The position numbers and the translations under genes were made by a program. From positions 1 through 40,625 of the forward strand of contig CAMXKT010000007.1 in NCBI GenBank assembly GCA_947244595.1: a DNA stretch of 40,625 nt, in the 5' to 3' direction. The stretch is from an uncultured Oscillibacter sp. (GTDB lineage: Bacteria; Bacillota; Clostridia; Oscillospirales; Oscillospiraceae). Numbering within the stretch: position 1 is the stretch's first letter; each line of letters starts with the position of its first letter. Below the pieces are notes generated by a model. The model worked only from the letters and a program-made list of their open reading frames with translations, searched no databases and had not been told where the DNA came from. Positions 1 through 7,927 of this stretch are shown piece by piece.

Positions 1-120
1 GGGCCTTACATCAACCACCAAAACCCCCGCTCAAACTACGCCGCGTGCTGGAGACTTGCGTAAAAAACGGAGGCACACTCTTGCGCGCCCCTCGTTTTCT
101 CTCTTCCACCGTGCACGGCG

Positions 121-149
121 CATTCTCTCTTTTCGCAAAAGAGAGAATG
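121..149. repeat. Perfect 13-bp inverted repeat
   Basis: Arms at 121-133 and 137-149 (CATTCTCTCTTTT and its exact complement) flank the 3-nt loop CGC. No clear T-tract follows on either strand, so it is not a standard terminator. I see no gene in 1-233. The hairpin resembles in style, but not in sequence, the stop-codon-adjacent repeats found later in the window. Confidence 0.6.
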
Positions 150-233
150 GGGGGTGCATTGCCCAGCCATCGCTGACCGCCAATCCGCCCCGCCCGAAGG
201 GCCGGAAAAACCCTCCCCCGACGGGGATCCCCC

Positions 234-262
234 TTGACAACCCCCCAAAAACATGATACAGT
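234..262 (+). promoter_or_regulatory. Sigma-A-type promoter of glyS
   Basis: A perfect -35 TTGACA (234-239) is separated by 17 bp from TACAGT (257-262), which carries an extended -10 TG at 254-255. It lies directly upstream of the T-box leader of the glycyl-tRNA synthetase gene. Confidence 0.75.
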
Positions 263-264
263 GA

Positions 265-509
265 CGAAAGTTTAAAGGCCACAAAGGGGAGAAGCCTCCC
301 CCATCCCGGCGAAGAGAGAGGGCGTTTTGGTGCGAGCCCTCCCGGGAGGGAGACCGCTTGGCGCCCCTTTCCGCGCCGCGGGGAGGCAATGCCCCGCCGG
401 TCTCCCGCCGTTACCGGGCAGAGCGCCCCCGCCAGGGGGAATTCAGGTGGGACCGCGGACTGGTCAAAGTTCGCCCTGAGCCAGCAAAGGCTCGGGGCAT
501 TTTATTTTT
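265..509 (+). promoter_or_regulatory. T-box riboswitch (tRNA-Gly sensing) with terminator
   Basis: The leader contains the T-box core GGTGGGACCGCGG (446-458), the sequence that binds the uncharged tRNA acceptor end. It is followed by a terminator: stem 473-482 pairs with 489-498, then a T-rich tract (500-508). An AG-rich segment at 312-321 followed by TTGGTGCGAG fits the conserved distal stem I elements. I did not fix the specifier codon; glycine is inferred from the downstream glycyl-tRNA synthetase. In this family, uncharged tRNA stabilises an antiterminator and permits transcription. Confidence 0.9.
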
Positions 510-524
510 AAGGAGAGAATGACT

Positions 525-1940
525 ATGGACAACAAGCAGAAGACCATGGAAAAAATCGTCGCCCTCTGCAAGGGCCGGGGCTTCGTCTTCCCCGGCAGCG
601 AGATCTACGGCGGCCTCGCCAATAGCTGGGACTATGGTCCCCTGGGCGTGGAGCTCAAGAACAACGTGAAGCGGGCCTGGTGGAAAAAGTTCGTCCAGGA
701 GAACCCCTACAACGTGGGTCTGGACGCCGCCATCCTCATGAACCCCCAGGTCTGGGTGGCCTCCGGCCACGTGTCCACCTTCAACGATCCCCTCATCGAC
801 TGCAAGGCCTGCAAAATGCGTCACCGGGCCGACAAGCTGGTGGAGGGCTACGTCCAGGAAAACAACCTGGACGTGAACGTGGAGGCCATGAGCCAGGAGG
901 ATCTGGTGGCCTTCATCCGGGAAAAGGAAGTCCCCTGCCCCGGCTGCGGCAAGCACGACTTTACCGACATCCGCCGCTTTAACCTGATGTTCAAGACCCA
1001 CCAGGGCGTCACGGAGGACTCCGCCAACGAGGTCTATCTCCGGCCCGAGACCGCCCAGGGCATCTTCGTCAACTTCCCCGCCATCCAGCGGACCACCCGG
1101 CGGAAGCTCCCCTTCGGCGTGTGCCAGGTGGGCAAGAGCTTCCGCAACGAGATCACCCCGGGCAACTTCATCTTCCGCATCCGGGAGTTTGAGCAGATGG
1201 AGCTGGAGTTCTTCTGCAAGCCCGACACGGACCTGGAGTGGTTCCAGTACTGGCGGACCTACTGCCACGACTGGCTGATCGGCCTGAATGTGAAGGAAGA
1301 AAACCTCCGCCTCCGGGATCACGAGCCCGAGGAGCTGGCCTTCTACTCCAAGGCCACCACGGACTTTGAGTACCTCTTCCCCTTCGGCTGGGGCGAACTG
1401 TGGGGCGTGGCCGACCGGACGGACTACGATCTGAGCCAGCATCAGAAGTTCTCCGGCCAGGACCTCACCTACTTCGACCAGGAGAAGAACGAGCACTACG
1501 TCCCCTATGTCATCGAGCCCTCTCTCGGCGCGGACCGGATGACCCTGGCCCTGCTGGTGGAGGCCTACGACGAGGAAGTGGTGGACGAGGCCAAGAACGA
1601 CGTGCGCACCGTCATGCGCTTCCACCCCGCCATCGCCCCCTTCAAGGTTGCCGTCCTGCCCCTCTCCAAGAAGCTCAGCGCCAAGGCCCAGGAGATCCAG
1701 CAGGAGCTGGCCAAGGAATGGATGGTGGACTTCGACGAGACCGGGTCCATCGGCAAGCGCTACCGCCGGGAAGACGAAATCGGCACCCCCTACTGCGTCA
1801 CCGTGGACTTCGAGACCGTGGGCGACGCGGACAAGGCCGGGGACAACTGCGTCACCGTCCGGGAGCGGGACTCCATGGCCCAGGTCCGGATTCCCATTGA
1901 CCAGCTGAAGAGCTACCTGACCGAGAAGCTGGCGTACTGA
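525..1940 (+). CDS. glyS: Glycine--tRNA ligase (homodimeric class II type)
   Basis: Charges tRNA-Gly with glycine in the cytoplasm. The protein is the eukaryote/Gram-positive single-chain type, not the alpha/beta type. Visible signatures include the N-terminal [14 protein letters not shown] region, two cysteine pairs (CKAC and CPGC) in the insertion near residues 89-145, class II motif 2 (RNEITPG then [11 protein letters not shown]) and motif 3 ([10 protein letters not shown]). About 471 residues is normal for the family. An in-frame ATG also exists at 519, but the AAGGAG at 510-515 is too close to it, so the ATG at 525 (spacing 9) is preferred. The gene is controlled by the upstream T-box and ends in a strong terminator. 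Confidence 0.97.
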   Translation: MDNKQKTMEKIVALCKGRGFVFPGSEIYGGLANSWDYGPLGVELKNNVKRAWWKKFVQENPYNVGLDAAILMNPQVWVASGHVSTFNDPLIDCKACKMRHRADKLVEGYVQENNLDVNVEAMSQEDLVAFIREKEVPCPGCGKHDFTDIRRFNLMFKTHQGVTEDSANEVYLRPETAQGIFVNFPAIQRTTRRKLPFGVCQVGKSFRNEITPGNFIFRIREFEQMELEFFCKPDTDLEWFQYWRTYCHDWLIGLNVKEENLRLRDHEPEELAFYSKATTDFEYLFPFGWGELWGVADRTDYDLSQHQKFSGQDLTYFDQEKNEHYVPYVIEPSLGADRMTLALLVEAYDEEVVDEAKNDVRTVMRFHPAIAPFKVAVLPLSKKLSAKAQEIQQELAKEWMVDFDETGSIGKRYRREDEIGTPYCVTVDFETVGDADKAGDNCVTVRERDSMAQVRIPIDQLKSYLTEKLAY

Positions 1941-1958
1941 TCCGACAACCAAACACGC

Positions 1959-1995
1959 GGGGCCGTGGGATACCCCACGGCCCCCGGATTTTTTG
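1959..1995 (+). terminator. Rho-independent terminator after glyS
   Basis: An 11-bp perfect GC-rich stem (1959-1969 with 1974-1984), a 4-nt loop and a T6 tract (1989-1994). It ends only about 5 nt before the next start codon. Confidence 0.9.
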
Positions 1996-1999
1996 ACCA

Positions 2000-3958
2000 A
2001 TGAAACAATACTCTCTTTTTAAAAAGCGTAAATCTCCCATCGGTCCTCCCTGGCTCCGGCTCTGCCTCTTCACCGCCGCCGCCCTTTGCATGGGTCTGGC
2101 CGTCACCGCCGCCATGCAGTGGATCGCTATCGGCACCCTGCCGGGCGTTGTCGAATGGGCCCGGGACTACCCCGGCCACCTGGCCATGACCGCCCTGCTC
2201 TGGGCCGTGCCCGTGGCCGTTCTGGGGACGCTGACGGGACGGCTCTGGATCGCCGCCCTGCCCGTGGGGGCCGTGGGGCTGATTCTGGCCCTGGTGGACT
2301 ACTTCAAAAACGCCATCAACGGCACGCCGCTGGAGCTGGCGGACTTCGGCCTGGCCGGGGCGGCGGGGAACGTCGCGGGCCTAGCGGGGGACCTGACCCC
2401 TCCGGAGGATTTTTATCTGGCGGCGGCGGCCCTGGTCTTCTGCGTCCTGGTCCTGCTCCTCACCCAGCGGCTCACCGCCCTGGAAGGGACCGCCCGGGGA
2501 CGGTCCTGCCTGTTCTCCCTGGCCCTGGCGGGCATGCTCCTCACCGGCACGGGGACCCGGACCGTAGGGGGCTGGCTGGGAGTGGACTTCTACACCCGAA
2601 TGGATCCGGCGGAAAACCACAGCCTCCACGGCCTGACCCTCAGCCTCTGGCGGGATGCCTTTCCCCAGCCTAAGATTCCGCCGGAGGGCTACGATGAGGA
2701 CTACATGCTGGACGTGCTCAGCCGGGTCGACCAGCTCCTGGGCCCCGCCCGGGAGGAGCCGGAGGCCAAGCCCAACATCCTGTTTATCCTCTCCGAATCC
2801 TTCTACGACCTGACCCGCCTGCCAGTGCTCCGGTACGAGGGGGACCCCCTGGAGAACTTCCACGCCCTGGAGGCGGAGAGCGTCAGCGGCGCCTTCCACA
2901 GCCACTACCTGGGCTACGGCACCGGGTATCTGGAAGTCCCCATGCTCTACGGGCTGAACGCCCTGGACTTGCCGCCGGGGACCAATATCTGCTTCCAGGA
3001 CGAGGCCGTCTACGAGCGCTTCGACGCCCTGGCGGAGCAGTACACCAAGTCCGGTGATTACACTGCCGAAATGCTTCACGCCTATGATAACACTTTGTAT
3101 AACAGGACCGTCACCTATCCACTGCTCGGTTTCAACGATTTGTATTTTTCCGATGATATTCAACAAATGGGCATCGAACGGGAAGGCGGGGCCTACGGCG
3201 GGTTCTACATGCGGGACGGCTACTTCTTCCAGGGGATGCTGGAACGGATGAAGGCGGTGAATGCCACCGGAAAGCGGGCCTTTCTCTACGGCATCACCAT
3301 GGAGAACCACCAGCCCTTCGAGCCCCAGAAGTTCAACTACGAGTGCCAGATTCCCCTGGTGGCCCCGGACTTCACCCCCGCCCAGCGGGACATTATCCGG
3401 GTCATGCTGGAGGGGATCACCCGGGCGGATCAGGCCCTGGGAGAGCTGACGGACTATCTCCGGGACTGCGGGGAGCCCACCATCGTGGTCTTCTTCGGGG
3501 ACCACCGGCCGAATCTCTTCATGCCCGGCGGGGACACGGTGTACACGCTCTTAGGCCTCTGTCCGGAGAACGACACTTTGAACTGGACCACGGAGCAGAT
3601 CAACGACCTGTACTCCACGGACTACCTGATCTGGGCCAATGACCCGGCGCTGCTGGACGGCCTGGCGGGAACCCGGCGAGACAGCAGCATCACCGCCCTG
3701 GGTCCCCAGCTGCTGGAGCTGACGGGAACGCCTGTCAGCCGCTATTGGGGCCTGCTGGAGAAGGTCAGCGAGGTCTGTCTCACCCAAACGGATCTCTACT
3801 TCGTGGACGGCGAGGGCCGGGCCAGCTTCTCCCGTGAGGAAGCGAACCTCTCCCCCGGGGCCCTGGAGCTGCTGGAGCTCCGGGACGCGGTGGTCTACGA
3901 TGCCGTGTACGGAAACCGGTATATCACCGACCAGATGAACCAGCCCCCAGGGGCATAA
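2000..3958 (+). CDS. LTA-synthase-family phosphoglycerol transferase (sulfatase fold)
   Basis: A 652-residue membrane enzyme of the lipoteichoic acid synthase/MdoB family, which transfers phosphoglycerol to a surface glycolipid or glycan outside the membrane. About five hydrophobic segments fill residues 20-190, matching the five-helix LtaS layout. The extracellular sulfatase-like domain begins near residue 255 with PNILFILSESF (metal-binding Glu), has GYGTGYLEVPML, whose Thr aligns with the catalytic threonine of LtaS, and FFGDHRPN near residue 500 (metal-binding Asp/His). The exact polymer made cannot be read from sequence. The start is odd: the ATG at 2000 immediately follows the glyS terminator and has no visible Shine-Dalgarno, and an in-frame stop at 1994-1996 rules out a longer frame. 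Codons 3049-3180 are AT-rich compared with the rest of the gene. Confidence 0.9.
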   Translation: MKQYSLFKKRKSPIGPPWLRLCLFTAAALCMGLAVTAAMQWIAIGTLPGVVEWARDYPGHLAMTALLWAVPVAVLGTLTGRLWIAALPVGAVGLILALVDYFKNAINGTPLELADFGLAGAAGNVAGLAGDLTPPEDFYLAAAALVFCVLVLLLTQRLTALEGTARGRSCLFSLALAGMLLTGTGTRTVGGWLGVDFYTRMDPAENHSLHGLTLSLWRDAFPQPKIPPEGYDEDYMLDVLSRVDQLLGPAREEPEAKPNILFILSESFYDLTRLPVLRYEGDPLENFHALEAESVSGAFHSHYLGYGTGYLEVPMLYGLNALDLPPGTNICFQDEAVYERFDALAEQYTKSGDYTAEMLHAYDNTLYNRTVTYPLLGFNDLYFSDDIQQMGIEREGGAYGGFYMRDGYFFQGMLERMKAVNATGKRAFLYGITMENHQPFEPQKFNYECQIPLVAPDFTPAQRDIIRVMLEGITRADQALGELTDYLRDCGEPTIVVFFGDHRPNLFMPGGDTVYTLLGLCPENDTLNWTTEQINDLYSTDYLIWANDPALLDGLAGTRRDSSITALGPQLLELTGTPVSRYWGLLEKVSEVCLTQTDLYFVDGEGRASFSREEANLSPGALELLELRDAVVYDAVYGNRYITDQMNQPPGA

Positions 3959-3960
3959 AA

Positions 3961-3987
3961 AAAGACCGCCTAACCGGCGGTCTTTTT
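3961..3987 (+). terminator. Rho-independent terminator after the LTA-synthase-like gene
   Basis: Stem AAAGACCGCC (3961-3970) pairs with 3976-3985 around a 5-nt loop; T-tract to 3987. Confidence 0.9.
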
Positions 3988-4007
3988 CGTTTGCGCAATT
4001 TTACGTT

Positions 4008-4090
4008 GCCGTCGCTCCGGCTCGGTCTATTGCCGGACCACCAGAGCGCGCTAAAGCTCTTTTGGTTACTTTTCTCTCGAGAAAAGTAAC
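4008..4090 (-). repeat. Stop-codon-adjacent hairpin repeat, copy 1
   Basis: One of three related ~85-bp elements in the window (others at 7845-7927 and 19429-19516). Shared features on the + strand are GTCGCTCCGG at one end, an AGAGCG...GCTCTTTT segment, and a terminal perfect hairpin. Here the hairpin is 12 bp (4065-4076 with 4079-4090, loop TC), and it touches the TGA stop of the leftward gene at 4091-4093. There is no T-tract, so ordinary intrinsic termination is doubtful. Confidence 0.85.
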
Positions 4091-4405
4091 TCACATGAAG
4101 AGGCCCATGAACCCGTCGGGCCGCTCCTGGGCCTGGTTCCAGATCTCGTAGAACAGCCCCGGGGAAATCTCATGGGCGGAGAAATCCCCTTCCTCATCCG
4201 GCGCGGGGAGATCCCGCAGGTCCTCCGGGAAGGGCTCCGGGTTGAGCGCCCCCTCGTTCCCCCGCTCACCGCCGTAGGAAAAGGTAATCCCGTTCCGGTA
4301 GAACTCCACCCGGCGGGTCTCCCGGCGGGCGTCGTCCAGCTCGGAGTATACGAGATAGGGCTCGTCGTCCAGGTCGTGGTCCCACTCCGCCAGTACGTAT
4401 TTCAT
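4091..4405 (-). CDS. Small DUF6881-like protein
   Basis: A 104-residue acidic protein starting MKYVLAEWDHDLDDEP. The pattern of W-x-H-D, DEP, YSELDDARRETRRVEFYRNG resembles the DUF6881 family as I remember it; function unknown. I chose the ATG at 4403-4405 because AGGAGG lies 7 nt upstream; longer readings run back into alaX. That Shine-Dalgarno is formed by the last two Arg codons of the upstream alaX-like gene, whose TGA lies 4 nt before this start, so translation is probably coupled. No membrane segment or signal peptide. Confidence 0.75.
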   Translation of the reverse strand: MKYVLAEWDHDLDDEPYLVYSELDDARRETRRVEFYRNGITFSYGGERGNEGALNPEPFPEDLRDLPAPDEEGDFSAHEISPGLFYEIWNQAQERPDGFMGLFM

Positions 4406-4409
4406 CGGC

Positions 4410-5579
4410 TCACCTCCTGAAAAATGCCTCAACGGCCTCCCGCGCCGCTGTGATACTGCCCTGGGCGAAGCCCTTCCGGCCGCCGCCCCGGCCATGGAGC
4501 GTCTGATTCAGCTCCTTCACCAGGGGAGAAATATCCACCCCGTCCGCCCGGACCAGGGCGTAGTTCCACTTCTCTCCCTCGCCGGAGAACACGGCGGCCA
4601 ATCCGCCGCAGCGCTTGCCCACGGCGTCCGCCAGGCGGCGGAGACTGTCCGAGCGCATGGCGGGCTGGAACAGCAGCACGTCTCCCCGCCCCGCCTGCCC
4701 GGCGGCGATGGCGGCGAAAGCGGTCTGTTCCAGATCCGCGATCCGGACCTTGGCGGCGGAGAGCTCGTCCTCCAGCCGCTCCACCGCTCCCTGGATCTCC
4801 AGGGGCTTCACGCTGAGGCGCTGGCCCACGGCCCGGGCCTGATCGTAGGCGCCGCCGAGATACCGCAGGGCCCGGGCTCCGCAGAGAATCTCCATGCGGA
4901 CCCCCTCCCGGAACTTCTGGCAGGAAAGGACCTTCACCAGGCCCACCTGCCCCGCCCGCTCCACGTGGGTGCCGCAGCAGGCGCAGCGGTCTGCCTCCGG
5001 AAACTCCACAATACGGACCTGACCGGTGAGCTCCTTCTTGCTCCGGTACTCCAGAGCCGCCAGTTCCTCAGGGGAGGGATAGGAAATCTCCACCTCCCGG
5101 TCCGCCCAGACGGCCTCGTTTGCCTGCCGCTCCGCCTCCAGGGCCTCTTCCCAGGAAATATCCGCGTTGTAGTCGATGGTGACGGTTTCCGCCCCCAGGT
5201 GGAAGCCCACGTTGTCGCAGTGGTACAGCCGGCAGAGGACGCCGCTGATGATGTGCTCCCCGGAGTGCTGCTGCATGTGGTCGAAGCGGCGGGCCCAGTC
5301 CAGGACCCCGGTGACCACCGTTCCCGGCTCCACGGGAGCGGAACAGGTGTGGACCACCGCGCCTTTCTTCTCGTGCACGTCGGTGACGTGGACCACTCCG
5401 GCGGGGGTTCTCAAAACGCCGTGGTCGGCGGGCTGGCCGCCCCCCTCGGGGTAGAAGGCCGTCTGGTCCAGGACCACCTTCCAGACCTCCCCGGCGGCCT
5501 CGCAGGAGAGGACCGTGGCGGGGAACTCCCGGAGGAAGGAGTCCTCATAGTAGAGCTTTTGCGTTTCCATGTTGATCAT
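4410..5579 (-). CDS. AlaX-type alanyl-tRNA editing protein with DHHA1 domain
   Basis: A 389-residue homologue of the AlaRS editing domain; such proteins hydrolyse mischarged Ser- or Gly-tRNA-Ala in trans. The N-terminal part has DQTAFYPEGGGQPADHG, then the zinc motif halves HSGEH (residues near 105) and CGTHV (near 190). A coiled-coil-like stretch follows (LEDELSAAKVRIADLEQ). The C-terminal part ends in GRGGGRKGFAQG, typical of DHHA1. Two in-frame starts compete: the ATG at 5577-5579 (weak AAAGG spacing) and one three codons later at 5568-5570. The gene starts 10 nt after the stop of the upstream membrane protein gene, so the two are probably co-transcribed. Confidence 0.9.
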   Translation of the reverse strand: MINMETQKLYYEDSFLREFPATVLSCEAAGEVWKVVLDQTAFYPEGGGQPADHGVLRTPAGVVHVTDVHEKKGAVVHTCSAPVEPGTVVTGVLDWARRFDHMQQHSGEHIISGVLCRLYHCDNVGFHLGAETVTIDYNADISWEEALEAERQANEAVWADREVEISYPSPEELAALEYRSKKELTGQVRIVEFPEADRCACCGTHVERAGQVGLVKVLSCQKFREGVRMEILCGARALRYLGGAYDQARAVGQRLSVKPLEIQGAVERLEDELSAAKVRIADLEQTAFAAIAAGQAGRGDVLLFQPAMRSDSLRRLADAVGKRCGGLAAVFSGEGEKWNYALVRADGVDISPLVKELNQTLHGRGGGRKGFAQGSITAAREAVEAFFRR

Positions 5580-5589
5580 TCGCCTTTCT

Positions 5590-6543
5590 TTACAGCATCG
5601 TGTCCACGACCAGATTCCAAACCGGCTCCGCCAGGTACAGGCCCAGCAGGAAGGAGGCAAGGTTGGCCGCCAGGGCGTAGAGGGCCGCCCGCTTTTTGGA
5701 GCAGTCCCGGAAGAACTTCATGTACAGTACCGACTCCACCAGGAGGATGACGGCCTCCGCCGGGAGCAGCCGGGGGGATATCCAGTCCGCCGCGTAGAGA
5801 AAATGCTCCAGGAAAATTTGGATTCTGGTAAGCAGGGAGAAGAAGAAGGAGGAGGGCATCATAATTCTCTCCGCCCCCCAGCGGACGATCTTCACACTCA
5901 TCCAGAGGGTCAGGCCCCCCTGGGTCAGCAGGTTCACCCCCAGGAACACCAGGGCGTTTCCCTTGGACCACAGCCGGAACAGCAGGAGCAGGATCCCCTC
6001 AATGGCCAGAGTGGGCAGGAGGGTGGCCAGAAACTGGGCGGCGTATCCCAGGAAGACCGGCGGGGCCTTGACGGTCCCCGCCGCCCAGTCCAGGGTAACG
6101 GAGGACTGCCTCACCTGACGCTGGATGGGCTCCGAGAGAAACGTCTCCCCGGATTTCGTCACCATCAGGATCCGGTAGACGCCCGGCAGCATATAGCTGA
6201 AGGAGAAACAGCCGTCCTCACTGTCCACCTTCCCCCACACCAGATCTCCCTGCACCACACAGGCCCGCCAGCCCTCCGGCACGGCGGCGGCGAAGTCCTC
6301 CAGAAGTTCCCCATCCAGGGCAGAGCGCTCCTCCTCCGTGTAGTTGTTTTTCAAGCCTCCCGGCATCTGCCGCTCAAAGGGAATCGGCTCTCCCTCCTCC
6401 AGGATGTCCAGGTAGTAAAGCTCCTCCGGGCCGTTCTCCACCCGGACAGTCAGCTGATCCTTGGGACCCATATCCGCGAAGACCGGGACCGTCAGCAGCG
6501 CCGCCGTCAGCAGGAACAACAGCGCTTCATGTATCCTTCTCAT
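5590..6543 (-). CDS. Uncharacterised membrane protein with extracytoplasmic N-terminal domain
   Basis: A 317-residue protein with an N-terminal signal sequence (hydrophobic LLFLLTAALLTVPVFA, cleavage-like AFA/VFA-D), then an ADMGPKDQLTVRVEN start to an extracellular domain of about 150 residues. About four or five hydrophobic segments fill the C-terminal half. I recall other Firmicutes proteins beginning 'DMGPKPSV' with the same layout, but no function is known to me. AGGAGG lies 9 nt upstream of the chosen ATG (6541-6543); a TTG one codon earlier is also possible. It lies 20 nt after the GH3 lipoprotein gene and 10 nt before the alaX-like gene, so a shared transcript is likely. Confidence 0.75.
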   Translation of the reverse strand: MRRIHEALLFLLTAALLTVPVFADMGPKDQLTVRVENGPEELYYLDILEEGEPIPFERQMPGGLKNNYTEEERSALDGELLEDFAAAVPEGWRACVVQGDLVWGKVDSEDGCFSFSYMLPGVYRILMVTKSGETFLSEPIQRQVRQSSVTLDWAAGTVKAPPVFLGYAAQFLATLLPTLAIEGILLLLFRLWSKGNALVFLGVNLLTQGGLTLWMSVKIVRWGAERIMMPSSFFFSLLTRIQIFLEHFLYAADWISPRLLPAEAVILLVESVLYMKFFRDCSKKRAALYALAANLASFLLGLYLAEPVWNLVVDTML

Positions 6544-6563
6544 CAAATGGTTCCTCCTCAGCC

Positions 6564-7829
6564 TCAGGGAAAGACCGCGGAAACCAGGGTTCCTTCCTCT
6601 GTCAGCTCCAGAAGGCCCAGCTCCAGCTTCCAGCGGAGCACCCGGAGGCAGGCCGTGTCGACGGCCTCCTCCTCCAGCCCCCCGTCTTTCACGGCCTGGA
6701 TCACCCGGGGGATCTGGGTCCGGTAGTCCGTGGTCACCACCAGATCGTTCCCGGCCTGAATGGACATGACCGCCACGTTCCCGTCGGCGGCGTAGGCGGA
6801 CACGGCGCTCATGGCCAGGTCGTCCGTCATCACCACGCCGTCAAAACCCAGGTCCTCCCGGAGGACGCGGTGGACCTCCGGAGACAAAGAGGCGGGCAGA
6901 TCCGGATCCATGCAGCCCACGATATTGTGGCTCACCAGCACGGCGGGCCGGAGGCGGCGGAGCTCACCGGAGGGCCAGACCGTCTCCTCCACAGCGATAC
7001 CCGCCTGAAAAGGGAGAAAATCCTGCTCCAGAAACGTCTCCATAGACCGTTCATCTACGGCTACGCCGGTGTGAGTATCTTTGTTGTTCCCATAGCCGGG
7101 GAAGTGCTTCAAGACGCTGCCCAGGCCATAGAAGGACTGGGCCTCCGTCACCCGGGCGGTATAATCCGCGGTCTCCTCCGCGTCCATGCCGGTGGTCCGA
7201 TCATAGATGAAGTCGCCGGAGTTGGTGGACACGTCCGCCACCGGAGCCAAGTTCACATTGAAACCCAAGCTCTTCAGAAGGATGGACTTCTCCCGGGTCT
7301 CTCGGAGCAGGGCGTCCAAACCCTCCTTCCAGAGCTTGCCGGGGCTGGAGAATTTTCTGCTCCGCAGCTTGGGGTTGGAGCTGACCCGGACCACGGTGCC
7401 CCCCTCCTCGTCCACGCCGATGAGCAGGGGGATCCCCGTGTCGTACTCCGCCGCCTGGGTCTGCCAGGAGGCGATGGTCTGGATCAAATCATTGGCGGTC
7501 TTGTCCTGGGTGTCCCGGCCGAAGAGGAGGTAGCCCCCCAGGTGATAGGTGGTCACGTCCTCCAGGGCGTTTTCCGCCGGAACCCGGACGAAGAAGAGCT
7601 GGCCGATCTTCTGCTCCAACGTCAGGTCTTCCAGAAGGGCCAGGAGGGCGGCTTCCTCCGGGTCCTCCTCAGGTTCCTCCGGCTCCTGGGGCTCCGTGTC
7701 CTCCGGCGGGACTTCGGGCGTCTCCGCCGGGGGCGGGTCCGGGACCTCCGGCGGCGGGGGCACCATCTTCCCGCCGCAGGCGGTGAGGAGGAGCAAAAGC
7801 AATAGTGTCAGGCATAATTTTCTCTTCAT
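6564..7829 (-). CDS. GH3-family beta-N-acetylhexosaminidase lipoprotein (NagZ-like)
   Basis: A 421-residue lipoprotein. The lipobox LTAC sits near residue 18 and is followed by a Pro/Glu-rich linker (about 20-60) that would hold the enzyme off the membrane. The catalytic domain shows GVDEEGG, LKHFPGYG (family signature), the DTHTG loop whose His acts as acid/base in NagZ-type enzymes, and VMTDDLAMSAV, which contains the nucleophile Asp. The likely role is removing N-acetylglucosamine from peptidoglycan fragments outside the cell; the substrate is inferred from family. The hexosaminidase C-terminal domain of longer GH3 enzymes is absent. A GAGGGGG lies just upstream of the ATG. A repeat copy separates it from nadE. 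Confidence 0.92.
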   Translation of the reverse strand: MKRKLCLTLLLLLLLTACGGKMVPPPPEVPDPPPAETPEVPPEDTEPQEPEEPEEDPEEAALLALLEDLTLEQKIGQLFFVRVPAENALEDVTTYHLGGYLLFGRDTQDKTANDLIQTIASWQTQAAEYDTGIPLLIGVDEEGGTVVRVSSNPKLRSRKFSSPGKLWKEGLDALLRETREKSILLKSLGFNVNLAPVADVSTNSGDFIYDRTTGMDAEETADYTARVTEAQSFYGLGSVLKHFPGYGNNKDTHTGVAVDERSMETFLEQDFLPFQAGIAVEETVWPSGELRRLRPAVLVSHNIVGCMDPDLPASLSPEVHRVLREDLGFDGVVMTDDLAMSAVSAYAADGNVAVMSIQAGNDLVVTTDYRTQIPRVIQAVKDGGLEEEAVDTACLRVLRWKLELGLLELTEEGTLVSAVFP

Positions 7830-7844
7830 AAAAACCCCCTCTAT

Positions 7845-7927
7845 GTCGCCGTCGCTCCGGGCTGGTATCTCTCCAGACTTTCAGAGCGAGTAAAAGTTCT
7901 TTGGATACTTTCTTTCAAGAAAGTATC
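7845..7927 (-). repeat. Stop-codon-adjacent hairpin repeat, copy 2
   Basis: Same family as 4008-4090 and 19429-19516. The 11-bp terminal hairpin (7904-7914 with 7917-7927) overlaps two bases of the nadE stop codon (7926-7928). The stem sequence differs from the other copies but remains perfectly paired. Confidence 0.85.

Noticed and set aside
411-2000. 529-residue leftward frame over glyS
   Set aside because: It is the antisense shadow of a GC-rich glyS; low-complexity Gly/Val/His/Leu-rich translation with no domain.
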